64,000 bases of DNA from Erpobdella octoculata (GCA_963978895.1 OZ022240.1:13345807-13409806), one strand, 5' to 3'. Numbered from the stretch's first letter, positions 1-10,170 are shown. Notes: generated by a model not told the origin, from the letters alone. Translations and numbers: made by a program.

Positions 1-360
1 ACCTAAACAGAGTATATGTGTATGACAGCATGCAACTGTCTAGTTTTATCGCAATCATGTATTGCACAACTGAGCCAACATTATTATTTTGAACATTATT
101 ACTTTTGAAGCGTGTTATTATTACTAGTTTTCCGGTTGTCCATGGCTCTTTGGACTTTAATGTGTTTATTACCTTCTTATGCTAATTAGGATATTTGATT
201 TGTTAGTGTCGACATTTTGTGGTTAGGGTTATTTCAATAAATCAGTTAGAATTAAAACGACCGTCTTTTGATTCATTTGTTCTACTGGTCTTGATTGACT
301 ATTTTAAACGTTTTGTTTGTACTCATTTTGTGAAACACAAAATATTTGATCATAAAAAAT
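1..360. other. No gene recognised
   Basis: AT-rich sequence. I see no coding region, repeat or RNA gene that I can support in this stretch. Confidence 0.5.
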
Positions 361-371
361 AAATTAAAATT

Positions 372-540
372 CAAGGTTACTATCGTGAGCATTTTATCGT
401 GAACGTTGTGTTGTGAACGTTTTGTCGTGAACATTTTGTCGTTGAACATTTTGTCTGTGAACGTTTTGTCTGTGAACATTTGCTGTGTGAACATTTTTCG
501 TGAACATTTTGTCTGTGAACGTTTTTTCGTGGATCGGCTA
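372..540. repeat. Minisatellite, ~14-16 bp unit
   Basis: About eleven imperfect copies of a unit close to GTGAACATTTTGTC, varying in length by one to three bases. A minus-strand open frame runs through the array (282-590) but is only the repeat translated (MFTDKTF-like periodicity), so I do not call it a gene. Confidence 0.85.
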
Positions 541-892
541 GAACAATAAAAAAGGGGTTCGCTTGTTTGTGCTACTGTCACCATTGTCAACTGTTATTTA
601 TTCATTCAATAACCAGGCACACTTCAGCCAACATCGCTTACTGATTCATTAAAATCCCACCCAACAATATCATGTGGTTCATATGCATGACTATACTCAA
701 TGTTGTACCCCAATGTATTACCGGGCTTCTCGATTTTGGCGGATTAAGATTCAAATCAAACAAAAAAACACCCCTGTTTTGTTTTTTAACACATTAAATG
801 ACATAAATTAATTGTAAATTCAACAAGTTTGAGATTTTTCCGAAAGGTTGTTATATAGGAACCGATTATTTCATTATTTGACTTCAACCATG
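541..892. other. No gene recognised
   Basis: Unique-looking AT-rich DNA between the minisatellite and the first MITE. Nothing supportable seen. Confidence 0.5.
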
Positions 893-900
893 GTTTGAAG

Positions 901-1660
901 CACTGATATTCCAGTTCGGATTTTTCAGTTTGAGTTCAAGTTCAAGTTATGAAAATTAAATTTTTCAGTTACAGTTCCAGTTTTAAATCTTTATTTCAGT
1001 TACAGTTACTGGCATACAAAAGCGCAAAATAATAAGTTTACCACAGGTAATAGCATAACAAAATTTAAATTTCATTTGCATCACTAAGTTTAAAGAAGGT
1101 TTTAACCAAAGATATCAAGATATCCTAGGTTTTAAGCTAATTTTAAAAAATAAGCTATTCATTTCACGTTTACCGAGTGGCATAGTGTAGGTTGCATCTG
1201 CCAGGAGCAGGCAGGCCAAACACCATCTCCTCCTTCCCCCCAAAAATAACAGGACAGGAGCAAAAAAGAATGAGAAAAAAGGAGTTAAAGAGAGAGAAGA
1301 GAAAGAAATAGAGAAGGAATCAGGGAGAAGAGAGAGGGGGTGGAGGGGCGGGAGAGCGAGGGGAAAGGAAAGGGAGAAAAAGGACTAAAAGAGGGAAAAA
1401 GAGAGAGAGATAGAAAAAGCGAGAGGGATAAAATAAAAAAGATAAACCTAAAAAAACCTCAGGTAGCCCTGCTAGTAAGCATATAAAGGTAATAAAGACA
1501 TCATAGTTCAAAGAGAAATAGACAACTGGAAAAGTCATAACACTCTTCAAAAATAACAAGAAAATATTCAAAATAATAAACTTTATGATGTATTTTTGTT
1601 TCTCAGTTACAGTTTTGAGTTCAATTTAAGTTACAGTTACCGTTACCTGGAACATCACTG
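901..1660. mobile_element. Non-autonomous hAT-type MITE with 8-bp TSD
   Basis: The element is flanked by an exact 8-bp target-site duplication GTTTGAAG at 893-900 and 1661-1668. Its ends are inverted: CACTGATATTCCAG at the left and CTGGAACATCACTG at the right. Inside both ends are iterated TTCAGTTACAG-like motifs, the sub-terminal pattern common in hAT MITEs. It has no coding capacity; open frames inside are low-complexity. The 8-bp duplication and CA-starting ends support hAT, although other superfamilies also make 8-bp duplications. Confidence 0.85.
1243..1433 (+). repeat. Homopurine tract
   Basis: Nearly 190 bases of almost pure A and G on the plus strand (GAGAGAAGAGAAAG-like) inside the MITE. 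It produces a proline/serine/phenylalanine-rich minus-strand open frame that is compositional, not a gene. Confidence 0.8.
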
Positions 1661-1668
1661 GTTTGAAG

Positions 1669-2940
1669 CTGAAGTCTGAATGTCTAAACTTCGGGCCGAA
1701 GCTTTGGGATGATATTTTACGTATTTACAATTTCTGATTAATAGAGCAACCTTCTTTTTATGATTTTTCCAATCATGTTAGAGTGTGCCTTATATGCATA
1801 AAAATATGTTAACAGATTATTTAACTCATTATTATTTAACTCATGGCCAGCATAATAAACGCTTATTCCAACAGTGGGAATAAAAAAGTGATACTCCAAT
1901 TATCGATCGTCTGGTGTCCCAATTCTGAGAATAAATTATTGATGCTTTCTTGTATCTATTTCTTGTAAACCATTTAAACCAACTATTTCTTTTTGACAGG
2001 TCACCTGAATTAAATCGGTGCTGTTAGCAGATGACTGGTTTGGTACAATAACCTGAGATACGGTAGCAGGTACATGCCAATTGGAAGTCAAAATACCAGG
2101 ACCAAAAGAAAGAATGGAAAATAGACCAACAAAGTTATTTTGTATATTTAAACGAAATAAGATGTTTTAAAATAAGCAGGTCCAAACTTATTGCCAATCA
2201 TAGGTGTCACGACAATCACCCTCGTAATAGTCACAACCGTTGGAGAATGTAACAACTGGGAGGTTAAAAAAAAACTTCTAACTCTATCAAGTCGATTAAT
2301 AGATAATTTAATTAACGAAAAGATAGCTTTTAAAACGTCCAACACACGAGATAATAACAAATTGCTTCACGACAAAGTTTCACAGGTGTAAGTTCTACAA
2401 AAACAAGTGCAATTCTGATTTCAAATTTCGAAAAGACCGTTATATCACAATTTTGAATCACCGCAGGCTACCGCGCAAAACATTCAAATTCCATTGGTTC
2501 GCGGCATCATGTGGTACCGCAATCGCGTCCTAATGCGCCCAAATAAACATTCAAATTTATGCTGCGCTGCACGCACACAATAAAACAAAACACATGCACA
2601 CGTAGCTATACTACAATGAGGATTGGCATGCACGCTGTGTTTCAAACACGGGCGTGACAATAGGTTTTTAGGGAATGTACAAATCTAGAAATTGAAAACC
2701 TTAGGCTTGTATTACGGGAAATTCAGTAGAATTGAAAACTGCTCTATCTGAAATTAAAAAATTGAAAGATTAATAACTAATTAATTATTATAAAACTTAT
2801 TATAAGGTATGGCTGACTTCTACATGCGCCAGGCTCCCAATGCTAGCAATTGCTAGCAGAAGCGTAACACATTGAAGAAAGGCACCAAAGTAGGGATTTT
2901 TTTGACAATGTTTAATGTGGTGTTAATCGTTAAACTTCTA
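1669..2940. other. No gene recognised
   Basis: AT-rich DNA with short open frames on both strands (for example 2148-2391) that overlap each other and match no family I know. No repeat structure or RNA gene seen. Confidence 0.45.
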
Positions 2941-2984
2941 GACCACAAAGAAAGGGTCTTTGCAGAGGCAGCGATTTATAGGCG

Positions 2985-3110
2985 CCTACCCCTTTAGCAA
3001 TGCGAATGAACTCCTTGGTTAAGGGAGTTACGCTGGTGACGCAGGTGAGGCTCGAACTGCCGACCTAACGATCGACAGGTAAACGCTCTACCACTCTGAC
3101 ACCAGCGCAT
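2985..3110 (-). mobile_element. tRNA-derived SINE
   Basis: Read on the minus strand from 3110, this starts with a tRNA-like head: an A-box-like segment around GTCAGAGTGGTAGAGC and a B-box-like CAGTTCGAGCC. A body follows that resembles the body of the SINE at 16221-16540 (CTTAACCAAGGAGTTCA here against GTTGAGCAAGGAATTCA there). The 3' limit is uncertain. It is flanked by AT microsatellite on the head side. Confidence 0.75.
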
Positions 3111-3239
3111 ATATATATATATATATATATCATTAGACTTCTTTAAATTTAGAATGTTTGTCGAAAAAAATAAACAAAAAATGTTCTATTGTCTTTAACA
3201 GCGCGTGCCTGAAAGAAAATATTACACCTAAGTACGTGT

Positions 3240-3240
<1 letters not shown>

Positions 3241-3336
<96 letters not shown>
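3241..3336. repeat. (AT)n microsatellite
   Basis: Uninterrupted AT dinucleotide run directly abutting the SINE palindrome. A shorter AT run lies at 3109-3130. Confidence 0.95.
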
Positions 3337-3338
<2 letters not shown>

Positions 3339-3424
3339 ACTCTACTAGGAATCGAACCCACGTGTCTACGGCAACACCGCCTCGCCTAAATGCAAGCGCT
3401 CTTACCAACTGAGCCACCGACCAT
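3337..3424 (-). mobile_element. tRNA-derived SINE head, inverted copy
   Basis: Reverse complement of the heads at 3758 and 4063. A box TGGCTCAGTTGG and B box GGTTCGATTCC both fit the RNA polymerase III internal promoter consensus. The minus-strand open frame 3133-3417 simply reads through this head and the AT run. Confidence 0.85.
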
Positions 3425-3756
3425 CACCAAAAAATGATGGCTAGAAGTCTCAGTCTTTCGGAGCTACTTAACATTAGACTACGACTATGATAGGCTCGGG
3501 ACTCCTTACTTCGGCTCGACTCGACAGCTAGACTGCTGCCAGATAGGTAATTATATGCGAAGTGAAACACTGCGTTGAAATGTTTCAAGAGCCTACAAAT
3601 AGGATGACGTACTGTCACCACAAGTAACGCAAATATTTGTAAGACTCTACTAGGCTCGAGTCGAGCCGAAGTAAGGAGTCCCGAGCCTATCATAGTCGTA
3701 GTCTAATGTTAAGTAGCTCCGAAAGACTGAGACTTCTAGCCATCATTTTTTGGTGA

Positions 3757-3845
3757 TGGTCGGTGGCTCAGTTGGTAAGAGCGCTTGCATTTAGGCGAGG
3801 CGGTGTTGCCGTAGACATGTGGGTTCGATTCCTAGTAGAGTCTTA
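3757..3845 (+). mobile_element. tRNA-derived SINE head, direct copy 1
   Basis: A box TGGCTCAGTTGG at 3764, B box GGTTCGATTCC near 3822. The cloverleaf is degenerate: the D-arm and T-arm are recognisable but the anticodon arm is expanded, so this is a SINE rather than a working tRNA. Confidence 0.85.
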
Positions 3846-4061
3846 TAAATATTTGCGTTACTTGTGGTGACAGTACGTCATCCTATTTGTAGGCTCTTGA
3901 AACATTTCAACGCAGTGTTTCACTTCGCATATAATTACCTATCTGGCAGCAGTCTAGCTGTCGAGTCGAGCCGAAGTAAGGAGTCCCGAGCCTATCATAG
4001 TCGTAGTCTAATGTTAAGTAGCTCCGAAAGACTGAGACTTCTAGCCATCATTTTTTGGTGA

Positions 4062-4150
4062 TGGTCGGTGGCTCAGTTGGTAAGAGCGCTTGCATTTAGG
4101 CGAGGCGGTGTTGCCGTAGACACGTGGGTTCGATTCCTAGTAGAGTCTTA
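4062..4150 (+). mobile_element. tRNA-derived SINE head, direct copy 2
   Basis: Same head as at 3757, 305 bp downstream, with intact A and B boxes. The body is cut by an (AT)n run at about 4233. Confidence 0.85.
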
Positions 4151-4230
4151 TAAATATTTGCGTTACTTGTGGTGACAGTACGTCATCCTATTTGTAGGCT
4201 CTTGAAACATTTCAACGCAGTGTTTCACTT

Positions 4231-4233
<3 letters not shown>

Positions 4234-4278
<45 letters not shown>

Positions 4279-4306
4279 ATATAATATATATATATTATAT
4301 ATATAT
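4234..4306. repeat. (AT)n microsatellite, interrupted
   Basis: AT repeat with a few TA phase changes, joining the SINE unit to the following open frame. Confidence 0.95.
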
Positions 4307-4323
4307 GTTGTTCATTCGGGGTC

Positions 4324-4833
4324 GTGACCGCTGATGACGTCAATATTGATAACTGTTTTTCTCCCTTATATGCATCTGATGGAAATAACCAGGATGGTGA
4401 TTTAAAAGGCACCTCAATTACAGATAGCATTTTGCTTGATTTAAAGTGCGACGATATGCATCCTTCTACAATATGTTTTTCTTCCTCCCAAGCCTCTGAA
4501 ATATGTAACATTGATGGTGATAAAAAAGGCGCCTCATCTACAGATGACTTGTTGCAGGGATTTAAAACTGTAGATACATGTTGCTTGTCGGGATTGCCTG
4601 GTCAAAGTCTCGTTGATCGAACAGATGTTGAGTTTTATGATGGTTGTTTATCCGGTTGCCATGATTCCGTCCGAATGCACCGGATAAAGGGTTGTGCAGA
4701 GATTTCTCAGGTGGATGACGGATTTTCTGGAGTGTCTGTTGATGGTACATCTGTTTCAGAGGGGATATCTGGTCTGTTGAGCTTGTCTCACTTAACTGAT
4801 AACATTAATATTACAATTAGACGGAAGAGATGA
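4324..4833 (+). CDS. Hypothetical Ser/Asp-rich ORF, 169 aa
   Basis: I do not recognise this protein. It is acidic and rich in Ser, Asp, Gly and Thr, with an internal repeat: DGDLKGTSITDSILLDLK near the N-terminus returns as DGDKKGASSTDDLLQGFK about 50 residues later. No signal peptide, membrane segment or zinc finger is visible. It lies immediately 5' of a repeat whose second copy is at 17.5-18.7 kb, so it may be the 3' end of that element's coding region (a Penelope-like element is my guess) and not a host gene. The ATG is the first after an AT run, so the true start may lie upstream and be lost. Composition is less AT-rich than the flanks, which supports coding. Confidence 0.4.
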   Translation: MTADDVNIDNCFSPLYASDGNNQDGDLKGTSITDSILLDLKCDDMHPSTICFSSSQASEICNIDGDKKGASSTDDLLQGFKTVDTCCLSGLPGQSLVDRTDVEFYDGCLSGCHDSVRMHRIKGCAEISQVDDGFSGVSVDGTSVSEGISGLLSLSHLTDNINITIRRKR

Positions 4834-5098
4834 CATTGTTTTGATATGATACATAAGCTTCTTTGTCTGTTTCACATTTCTTAAAACTTTTGATGAATTT
4901 TATAAATTTAAATTATTATCTCTCGATTTAAATTAATATAATTTTTAAAGTATTTTTATTTTGATTTTATTATTATTATTTTATTTTTATTATTATTTTA
5001 TTAATTATTTTCTGCTTAATTTAACGTTCCTCGTCCCGATTTTAATTATTATTATGTACTGTATGTATAAACTTTTAGTTACATTAAGACAATCAAAA

Positions 5099-5143
5099 CA
5101 ACCCTGACGATGGCCGTAGTGGCTGAAACTTGCAAGTTGGTTG
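5099..5143 (+). ncRNA. Hammerhead-ribozyme-like motif, copy 1
   Basis: The motif order matches a type I hammerhead: stem I strand CAACC (5099-5103), core CTGACGA (5104-5110), hairpin GGCC/GGCT, GAAA (5125-5128), a short palindromic stem III around CTTGCAAG, then GTT and stem I partner GGTTG (5139-5143). Stem I can form five pairs. One departure: an extra U lies between the core and stem II, so activity is doubtful. Hammerheads with tiny stem III are known from Penelope-like elements. Confidence 0.45.
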
Positions 5144-5291
5144 CTAATAAAACGTTTGATTTTAGATTTAGTAAAAGTGTATTCTCTCACTTAAAATATT
5201 TTAAGCGTTTAATTGACAAAACCGTGTCTTCTAAATGGCGTGTATATTTCAACAGAGCATGTTTAAATGAACATTTAGTGCCGAAATACTG

Positions 5292-5294
<3 letters not shown>
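5110..5294 (+). pseudogene. Conserved N-terminal fragment of a retroelement ORF
   Basis: The frame from 5110 to the AT run encodes a segment FSHLKYFKRLIDKTVSSK followed by RVYFNRACLNEHLVPKYC. The second copy (18574-18690, interrupted upstream by a MITE) encodes the same pattern with conservative changes (FNRAHLTENLVPKYC). Preservation of amino acids across diverged copies suggests real coding. The position just after a hammerhead-like motif fits the start of a Penelope-like polyprotein, but I cannot confirm the family. The frame is lost in the AT microsatellite. Confidence 0.4.
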
Positions 5295-5346
<52 letters not shown>

Positions 5347-5374
5347 TATATATTTATATATATATATATATATA
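5295..5374. repeat. (AT)n microsatellite
   Basis: AT dinucleotide run with two phase breaks at the 3' end of the Penelope-like fragment. Confidence 0.95.
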
Positions 5375-6473
5375 AAAAGGCTGGGCCCGATTAATCTAAT
5401 CGGCGCACGCATATTCGGGCCGATTATTGCCGTAATCGGCATAATCGTCAAGGGAAAGAATAATCGGTGCCGATTAAACTTTTTCTGAAAAACTACCCAC
5501 TTACAATTTGTTCGTGAAAAAGGCTGGGCCCGATTAATCTAATCGGCGCACGCATATTCGGGCCGATTATTGCCGTAATCGGCATAATCGTCAAGGGAAA
5601 GAATAATCGGTGCCGATTAAACTTTTTCTGAAAAACTACCCACTTACAATTTGTTCGTGAAAGTACGACTAATAAAAAAATCTTTCACCGTGCAGTGAAT
5701 GAAAGTTGAAATAATAATGACTTCAAAGGAAACGTCGGCGTTCTTCAGTCATTCGCGAATGAAAGTAAAGTATTGATTGAAAGAAAATTAAATTGATAAA
5801 AGAATATAAAAATGACATCAAAGAGTTAGGCGGCACGTTTTGAAAATTAACTGGTTTAAAAATTAAATTATCAAAAAGAATTTACATTTTTAATTCTCTT
5901 TGATCTTGCCGATATTTTAGTGTTGGCCGGACAACCACTTACCATTATCACAGCGAGCGAGCGAGCGCATGCAAGCAGCAAAACACGTGCTTGTATTATG
6001 GCGGTATGTTTCGGAACAAACATTTTCACTTAAGAAATAGTAATTATAAAATAATCGGCGTCATAATCGGTATCGGCAATTTTAATAATCGGCTATACTT
6101 GGTATCGGCATAATCGGCAAAAAGTCATATCGGAACCAGTGGCGTAGTAACCTAATATTTCACTAGGGGCGTAGTAACCTAATATTTCACTAGGGGCGAA
6201 GGAGAAAAATGCCCCCCCCCTAATTTTTACGAATTTTCTCGGCATCTTCACCGAAACTATTCTGCCTTTGCATTAGCATCAATTAGGTGTAACTCCGTTT
6301 TTAAGTTGAGCAACATTTCAAACAATTTTAACGCGAATCGTCTAATTTTCTCTAATATTTTATATGATTGATTCAATGAATCTTTTTTTATTGGTTATGA
6401 ACTGGCCAAATAGAAGCTATTAAACCAAAGTACATAGTATTGTAAGCATGAATAGTATATAGGAACGCAATTA

Positions 6474-7725
6474 GGGATGTCACGGGTACCCGAACCCGAG
6501 TTCGGTACTACCCGGTCTTTTTCTGATACCCGAACCCGAACTCGAACCCGAAAGTGTGAAAATTTGATACCCGAACCCGAAAATGTGAAAACTTGATACC
6601 CGAACCCGAAAATAAGAAAACTTGATACCCGAACCCGAACTCGAAAATGTGAAAACTTGATACCCGAACTCGAACCCGAAAATTCATAAGCCTAATACCC
6701 GAACTCGGAGTTGTGAACAAATAAATTTTTTTAGTAAATAAATATTTATTCCAGTTTTAAAAATAGTAACACAAACAGAGTTTTTATAACTTTTCTAGTT
6801 TATTAAAAATGAAATAGTATTAGGAACCGATTTATTAGTGATTGTGTAAGCTAGACCACTAATCCGTTTGATTATCAGGCGGACCGAGCCGCGAACGAAC
6901 TAAAATAATTAAGCCTCCTTCGGTCAAAGAAATCGCGGATAGCCATGACTCTAAACATTTTACTTCAGTTATATAACCTTATATTTATTCATTCATATAC
7001 TCAAAGTTTTTCTGATATAACAAAGACCCTTTGTTATAAAGATAATCTTGCATAATCCTAAACTTTAACTAGCAAAGTCTATAAATGATCTATGCGTCAC
7101 AGTCATTTTATTGGCAAATGTGTAAGCTAGAACACTAATCCGCCTGATTACCTGACCGGACCGAGCCGCGAAAAAAATTAATAAATTAGAATAATTTAAG
7201 AGGTAACGTATTATACTAATCGCAAGCCATACAAGTTTTGTATTATCACCTTTGCGTAACAAATAACACAAATAGGTCATTTTATTGGTGTGTGTAAGCT
7301 AGACCACTAATCCACCTGATTATCTGGCCGGACCAAGCCGCGATCGAACTAAAACAATTAAGCCTCCTTCGGCCAAAGAAATCACATTATTTGGAAAGCT
7401 AAAAAAATAACTTGTTAGAGTTTATTCAATACGTGTAATGTCCAATGGATGAATTGATCGCTCTCGTTTGTTTATGTATATACACTAGGTAAATTTAAAA
7501 TCAATCCAGGAATTTGAAATCATAAGCCAGTACCCGAACCCGAACCCGGTTTTTTGAAAACTACAAACCCGAACCCGAAAACCTGAGTTTCACAAACCCG
7601 AACCCGAAAACTCGAGTTTTACAAACCCGAACCCGAAAACTCGAGTTTTACAAACCCGAACCCGAAAACTCTAGTTTCACAAACCCGAACCCGAAAACTC
7701 CAAAAAGTACTACCCGTGACATCCC
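6474..7725. mobile_element. TA-target MITE with CCCGAA iterations
   Basis: The inverted ends GGGATGTCACGGGTA and TACCCGTGACATCCC are exact and are flanked by TA on both sides, the target pattern of Tc1/mariner-like elements. Both ends continue into many copies of a GAACCCGAA-type unit in opposite orientation, so the ends can pair over hundreds of bases. The centre holds three diverged copies of a ~55-bp module (see 6843-7380). No transposase is encoded. Confidence 0.8.
6843..7380. repeat. Three spaced copies of a ~55-100 bp module
   Basis: TGTAAGCTAGACCACTAATC followed by CCTGATTATCTGGCCGGACC and AGCCGCGA occurs near 6849, 7119 and 7292 with modest divergence. The first and third copies extend through AATTAAGCCTCCTTCGG. 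Spacing is irregular (about 270 and 175 bp). Confidence 0.75.
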
Positions 7726-7759
7726 TAAAGACAATATACTGGAATGAAAGAGTACAGCA

Positions 7760-8587
7760 TCATATCTTTCTTGCTTGAATGGCTGCAAAATCCCTCAAGA
7801 TTTCATCAGCATCGAGTTTTTCAGCAGCTTCTTTTTCTATGGAAAGAATAGCCAAATTTTTAAGTTGCTTCTGAGTCATGGTTGATCGGATAAACGTTTT
7901 TATAAGCTTTAGCTTACAGAAGCTGCGTTCGCAACTTGCCACGGAGACACCAATCGTAAGGAAAATGCGAAGAAAAATAGTGAGATTTGGTAAGCATTCA
8001 ATAAGAGCCCACTTCACAATCCACTGCAGCATCTCCAAAGATCCAAACTGTGAAACGTCTTCTTCCGTTATGTCGGAAAAGCTCTTTGCATGTGTTCAAA
8101 TTCGTTTTATCTCTTGAAGTAAGTCAGTCGATTTCATATCCCTTATTTGATATTAGTGCTCTGAAAATTTCATTCTACAGAAAACGCTCGCCGCCAAAAG
8201 AGAAAAAATACGTAGACTTTCTGTTACAAAACCATTACAATGATTTGTCACACAATTAACATTCTCCTTCATGGCAGAATTATTATTTACGTCTAGAAGA
8301 TAGGCTGCTTTCAGAAAGCCAAAGTGAATGTTAAGATTGCGGAGCTTTTGCGTACGCCTCGGAATTTCGGCCGTGAGTCGATCCATCACTTGAAGGTGTT
8401 CCATCCGCATTTCCTGTTGCATAGTCAGTCTTATATCTGCTGTCTCTTCTTCAGGCAAGCGTTTCTTCTTCCATATTCGTCTTTCCATGGGAATATCCAT
8501 TTTCTCACAAAACTCAAAAGCTGCAGCAAGAGCCTCTAAAACAACAGAATCTCTCTCTTTGGCCAGGAAAGACAAGAACGACTGCAT
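7760..8587 (-). pseudogene. hAT transposase C-terminal half (ZMYM1-type)
   Basis: The frame 8587-8153 encodes a segment typical of the middle of ZMYM1-like hAT transposases (FLAKERDSVVLEALAAAFEF, then RRIWKKKRLPEEE). The frame 8038-7760 encodes the hAT dimerisation motif: GVSVASCERSFCKLKLIKT with STMTQKQLKNLAILSIE. Between them the frame continues with only a few stops. The family cuts and pastes DNA using a DDE RNase-H fold; the N-terminal zinc finger and the first catalytic residues are absent here. This is an internally deleted copy unable to code for an active enzyme. Confidence 0.85.
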
Positions 8588-9139
8588 CTTTGATGCACAG
8601 GCATCAAGTCCTAGGCCACGAGTTTGAAAGTACTTCTGTGAGTCATTAATCTCTTTCAGAACTCGCGCTCAGAAATGAATATACACAATGAAATTGTAAG
8701 TCAGAATGCTTGTTAAAAGGCACCCGGCATCACCTCTTGTCTCCAAGTTCTCTTACTGGCCATCACGGAAAAGCGAAGACGCAGATAGTCTGTGTGGGTT
8801 TGATAGTAGGCTTATGTGAGAGTGTAAATAGGGGCGTAGCTGTAACGTTCTCTAAAAATGATGAAAAGTAATGCGTTAACAGCCGTAAACTATCTGTGTC
8901 TGTGTGTAAACATGGAAATTAGTTTGAATGACTGTATTTGCATGGAATACAATAAATCTAAGATGAGTGATTTTAGTTGGGAGCAAAAGATTCGACTCTT
9001 TAAATGTTTTTCCTTCTTTTTTTTTATAAAGGTCGGGTCACTTTTTTCATGACCTAAATTTTGCCGCCCCTCCTGAGTGCCGCCTGGGGCATTTGCCCCG
9101 TCCGCCCCCCATTTCTACGCCACTGATCGGAACAGCCTT

Positions 9140-10170
9140 AATATGTATATATATATATATTTGTATGTCTTGCATAATCCTTTTTTACAGGTCAGAAGGG
9201 CTGCTTGTAATTTAGAAAAGAGTATAGATAGTGGAATTTGAGAGAGATGCAGGATGAGTAAGCAGCAGCTGGACAACAAGGATAGGAAGAAGACTGAGCA
9301 GCAAGTACTCAAAATAATGCAAACGGCAATGTTAATAATCAATTGTTTCATTCATTATCAAAAACCAGAAGAAATACTTGCAGAAGATACTGAGTGGAGA
9401 AAACCTAAAAAGATAATTGTTAAGCTGCAAGTGGGTTAATGAACAAAGCGCAGCCGTTGTTGTATATTTTGGACACATTCTATCCAGGTCAAAATTGGAA
9501 AAAAACCAGTTTCATCATTAACTATGGGACGACAGTAGAAGAAGACGGAGAAGACTATGACCTCAGCATGGAGAGCTTCATCACAGATCTGTCGATCTGC
9601 TTTTCGAAGATTAAACTTATTTAAGAATTATTTGTTCATTTATCGCATAAAATGCTTTAGTGTTTCTTAAAAAATCTTTAAAAAGTCAAGTAAATGATCG
9701 TTCGTTATGTTTTAGCCTTGTTTCGCGCATAGTATACGCTGTAATCTCGCTGGCCCCCAAGATCTGATGCTACTACTTTCGATGTTCAAAACTCTATATC
9801 TTCATTAATTTATGTCACACAAAAATTTTTTGAAAATTTTTTAATCTGTTATTGTGAACTTTAATATTATTGAAAAATTTTTTTTTTATTTTTATGCGCC
9901 TGCCTACTCTAGTCTCAGTAAATCTACTGTCAATACAATCTGAACACAAAGAGAAAAGCGGAGCCATAAAACCACTTGAGGTGCTAAGAAGATCGGATCA
10001 TCAAATTATCAAAATCATGAAAACACTCTATATAAATGGTCTGTCTAAGTTAGATCAGAAAGCATTCCATTCAGTGGACCACTAGTCCGAAGAAAGTTAT
10101 ATATTTTAGACCATTTTACTGCACTGTGATGCTTTGTGATCCTGATACTGTAGTACTTATGGTATGCATG
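9140..10170. other. No gene recognised
   Basis: Short open frames at 9254-9439, 9439-9624 and 9870-10085 match nothing I know. A ~35-bp segment at 9909-9943 (TAGTCTCAGTAAATCT and on) recurs inverted near 22798-22833, so at least part is dispersed repeat. Confidence 0.4.

Larger units (their letters stand above)
3337..4232. repeat. Large palindrome of 305-bp SINE-bearing units
   Basis: The left part (3337 to about 3660) is the reverse complement of the right part. The right part holds a head-to-tail repeat of period 305 bp (GGTCGGTGGCTCAG begins at 3758 and again at 4063). Each unit carries one tRNA-like head followed by a body that ends near TTCACTTCGCATATA. The three copies are nearly identical, differing at single sites such as GACATGTG versus GACACGTG. 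(AT)n runs flank both sides. The arrangement could fold into a very long hairpin. Confidence 0.85.
4834..5294 (+). mobile_element. Penelope-like element terminal region, copy 1
   Basis: A T-rich stretch leads into ACAACCCTGACGATGGCC and then a conserved segment ending ATACTGTAAATATATAT. The same series occurs at about 17500-17766 plus 18574-18695. Both copies end at an AT run. The combination of a hammerhead-like motif followed by the start of a conserved reading frame resembles the terminal repeat of Penelope-like retroelements. No reverse transcriptase or GIY-YIG segment is present, so the class assignment is inference. Confidence 0.5.
6137..9125 (-). mobile_element. hAT transposon (ZMYM1-type) with exact 8-bp TSD
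   Basis: Target duplication ATCGGAAC stands at 6129-6136 and 9126-9133. The terminal inverted repeats begin CAGTGGCGTAG and end CTACGCCACTG, and both ends continue into C- or G-rich sub-terminal DNA (GCCCCCCCCC near 6213, GTCCGCCCCCC near 9105). The element carries the 3' part of a transposase on the minus strand (7760-8587) and a nested TA-type MITE (6474-7725). The 5' half of the transposase is missing, so it is non-autonomous. Confidence 0.9.
5377..9139. mobile_element. AATCGGC-rich MITE, split by a nested hAT
   Basis: The left end AAGGCTGGGCCCGAT pairs with the right end ATCGGAACAGCCTT as imperfect terminal inverted repeats. The sub-terminal DNA is full of TAATCGGCAT-like iterations, typical of hAT MITEs. 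A 143-bp segment at the left end is directly duplicated (5374-5516 and 5517-5659). Without the inserted hAT at 6137-9125 the element would be about 770 bp. Both outer flanks are AT microsatellite, so I cannot read its own target duplication. Confidence 0.65.

Noticed and set aside
3757..3845. A functional tRNA gene
   Set aside because: A and B boxes are good, but the anticodon arm and acceptor stem do not fold, and three copies share a non-tRNA body. SINE is the better call.
6508..6720. FGFGYQ-repeat ORF
   Set aside because: It is the CCCGAA iteration of a MITE end read on the minus strand.
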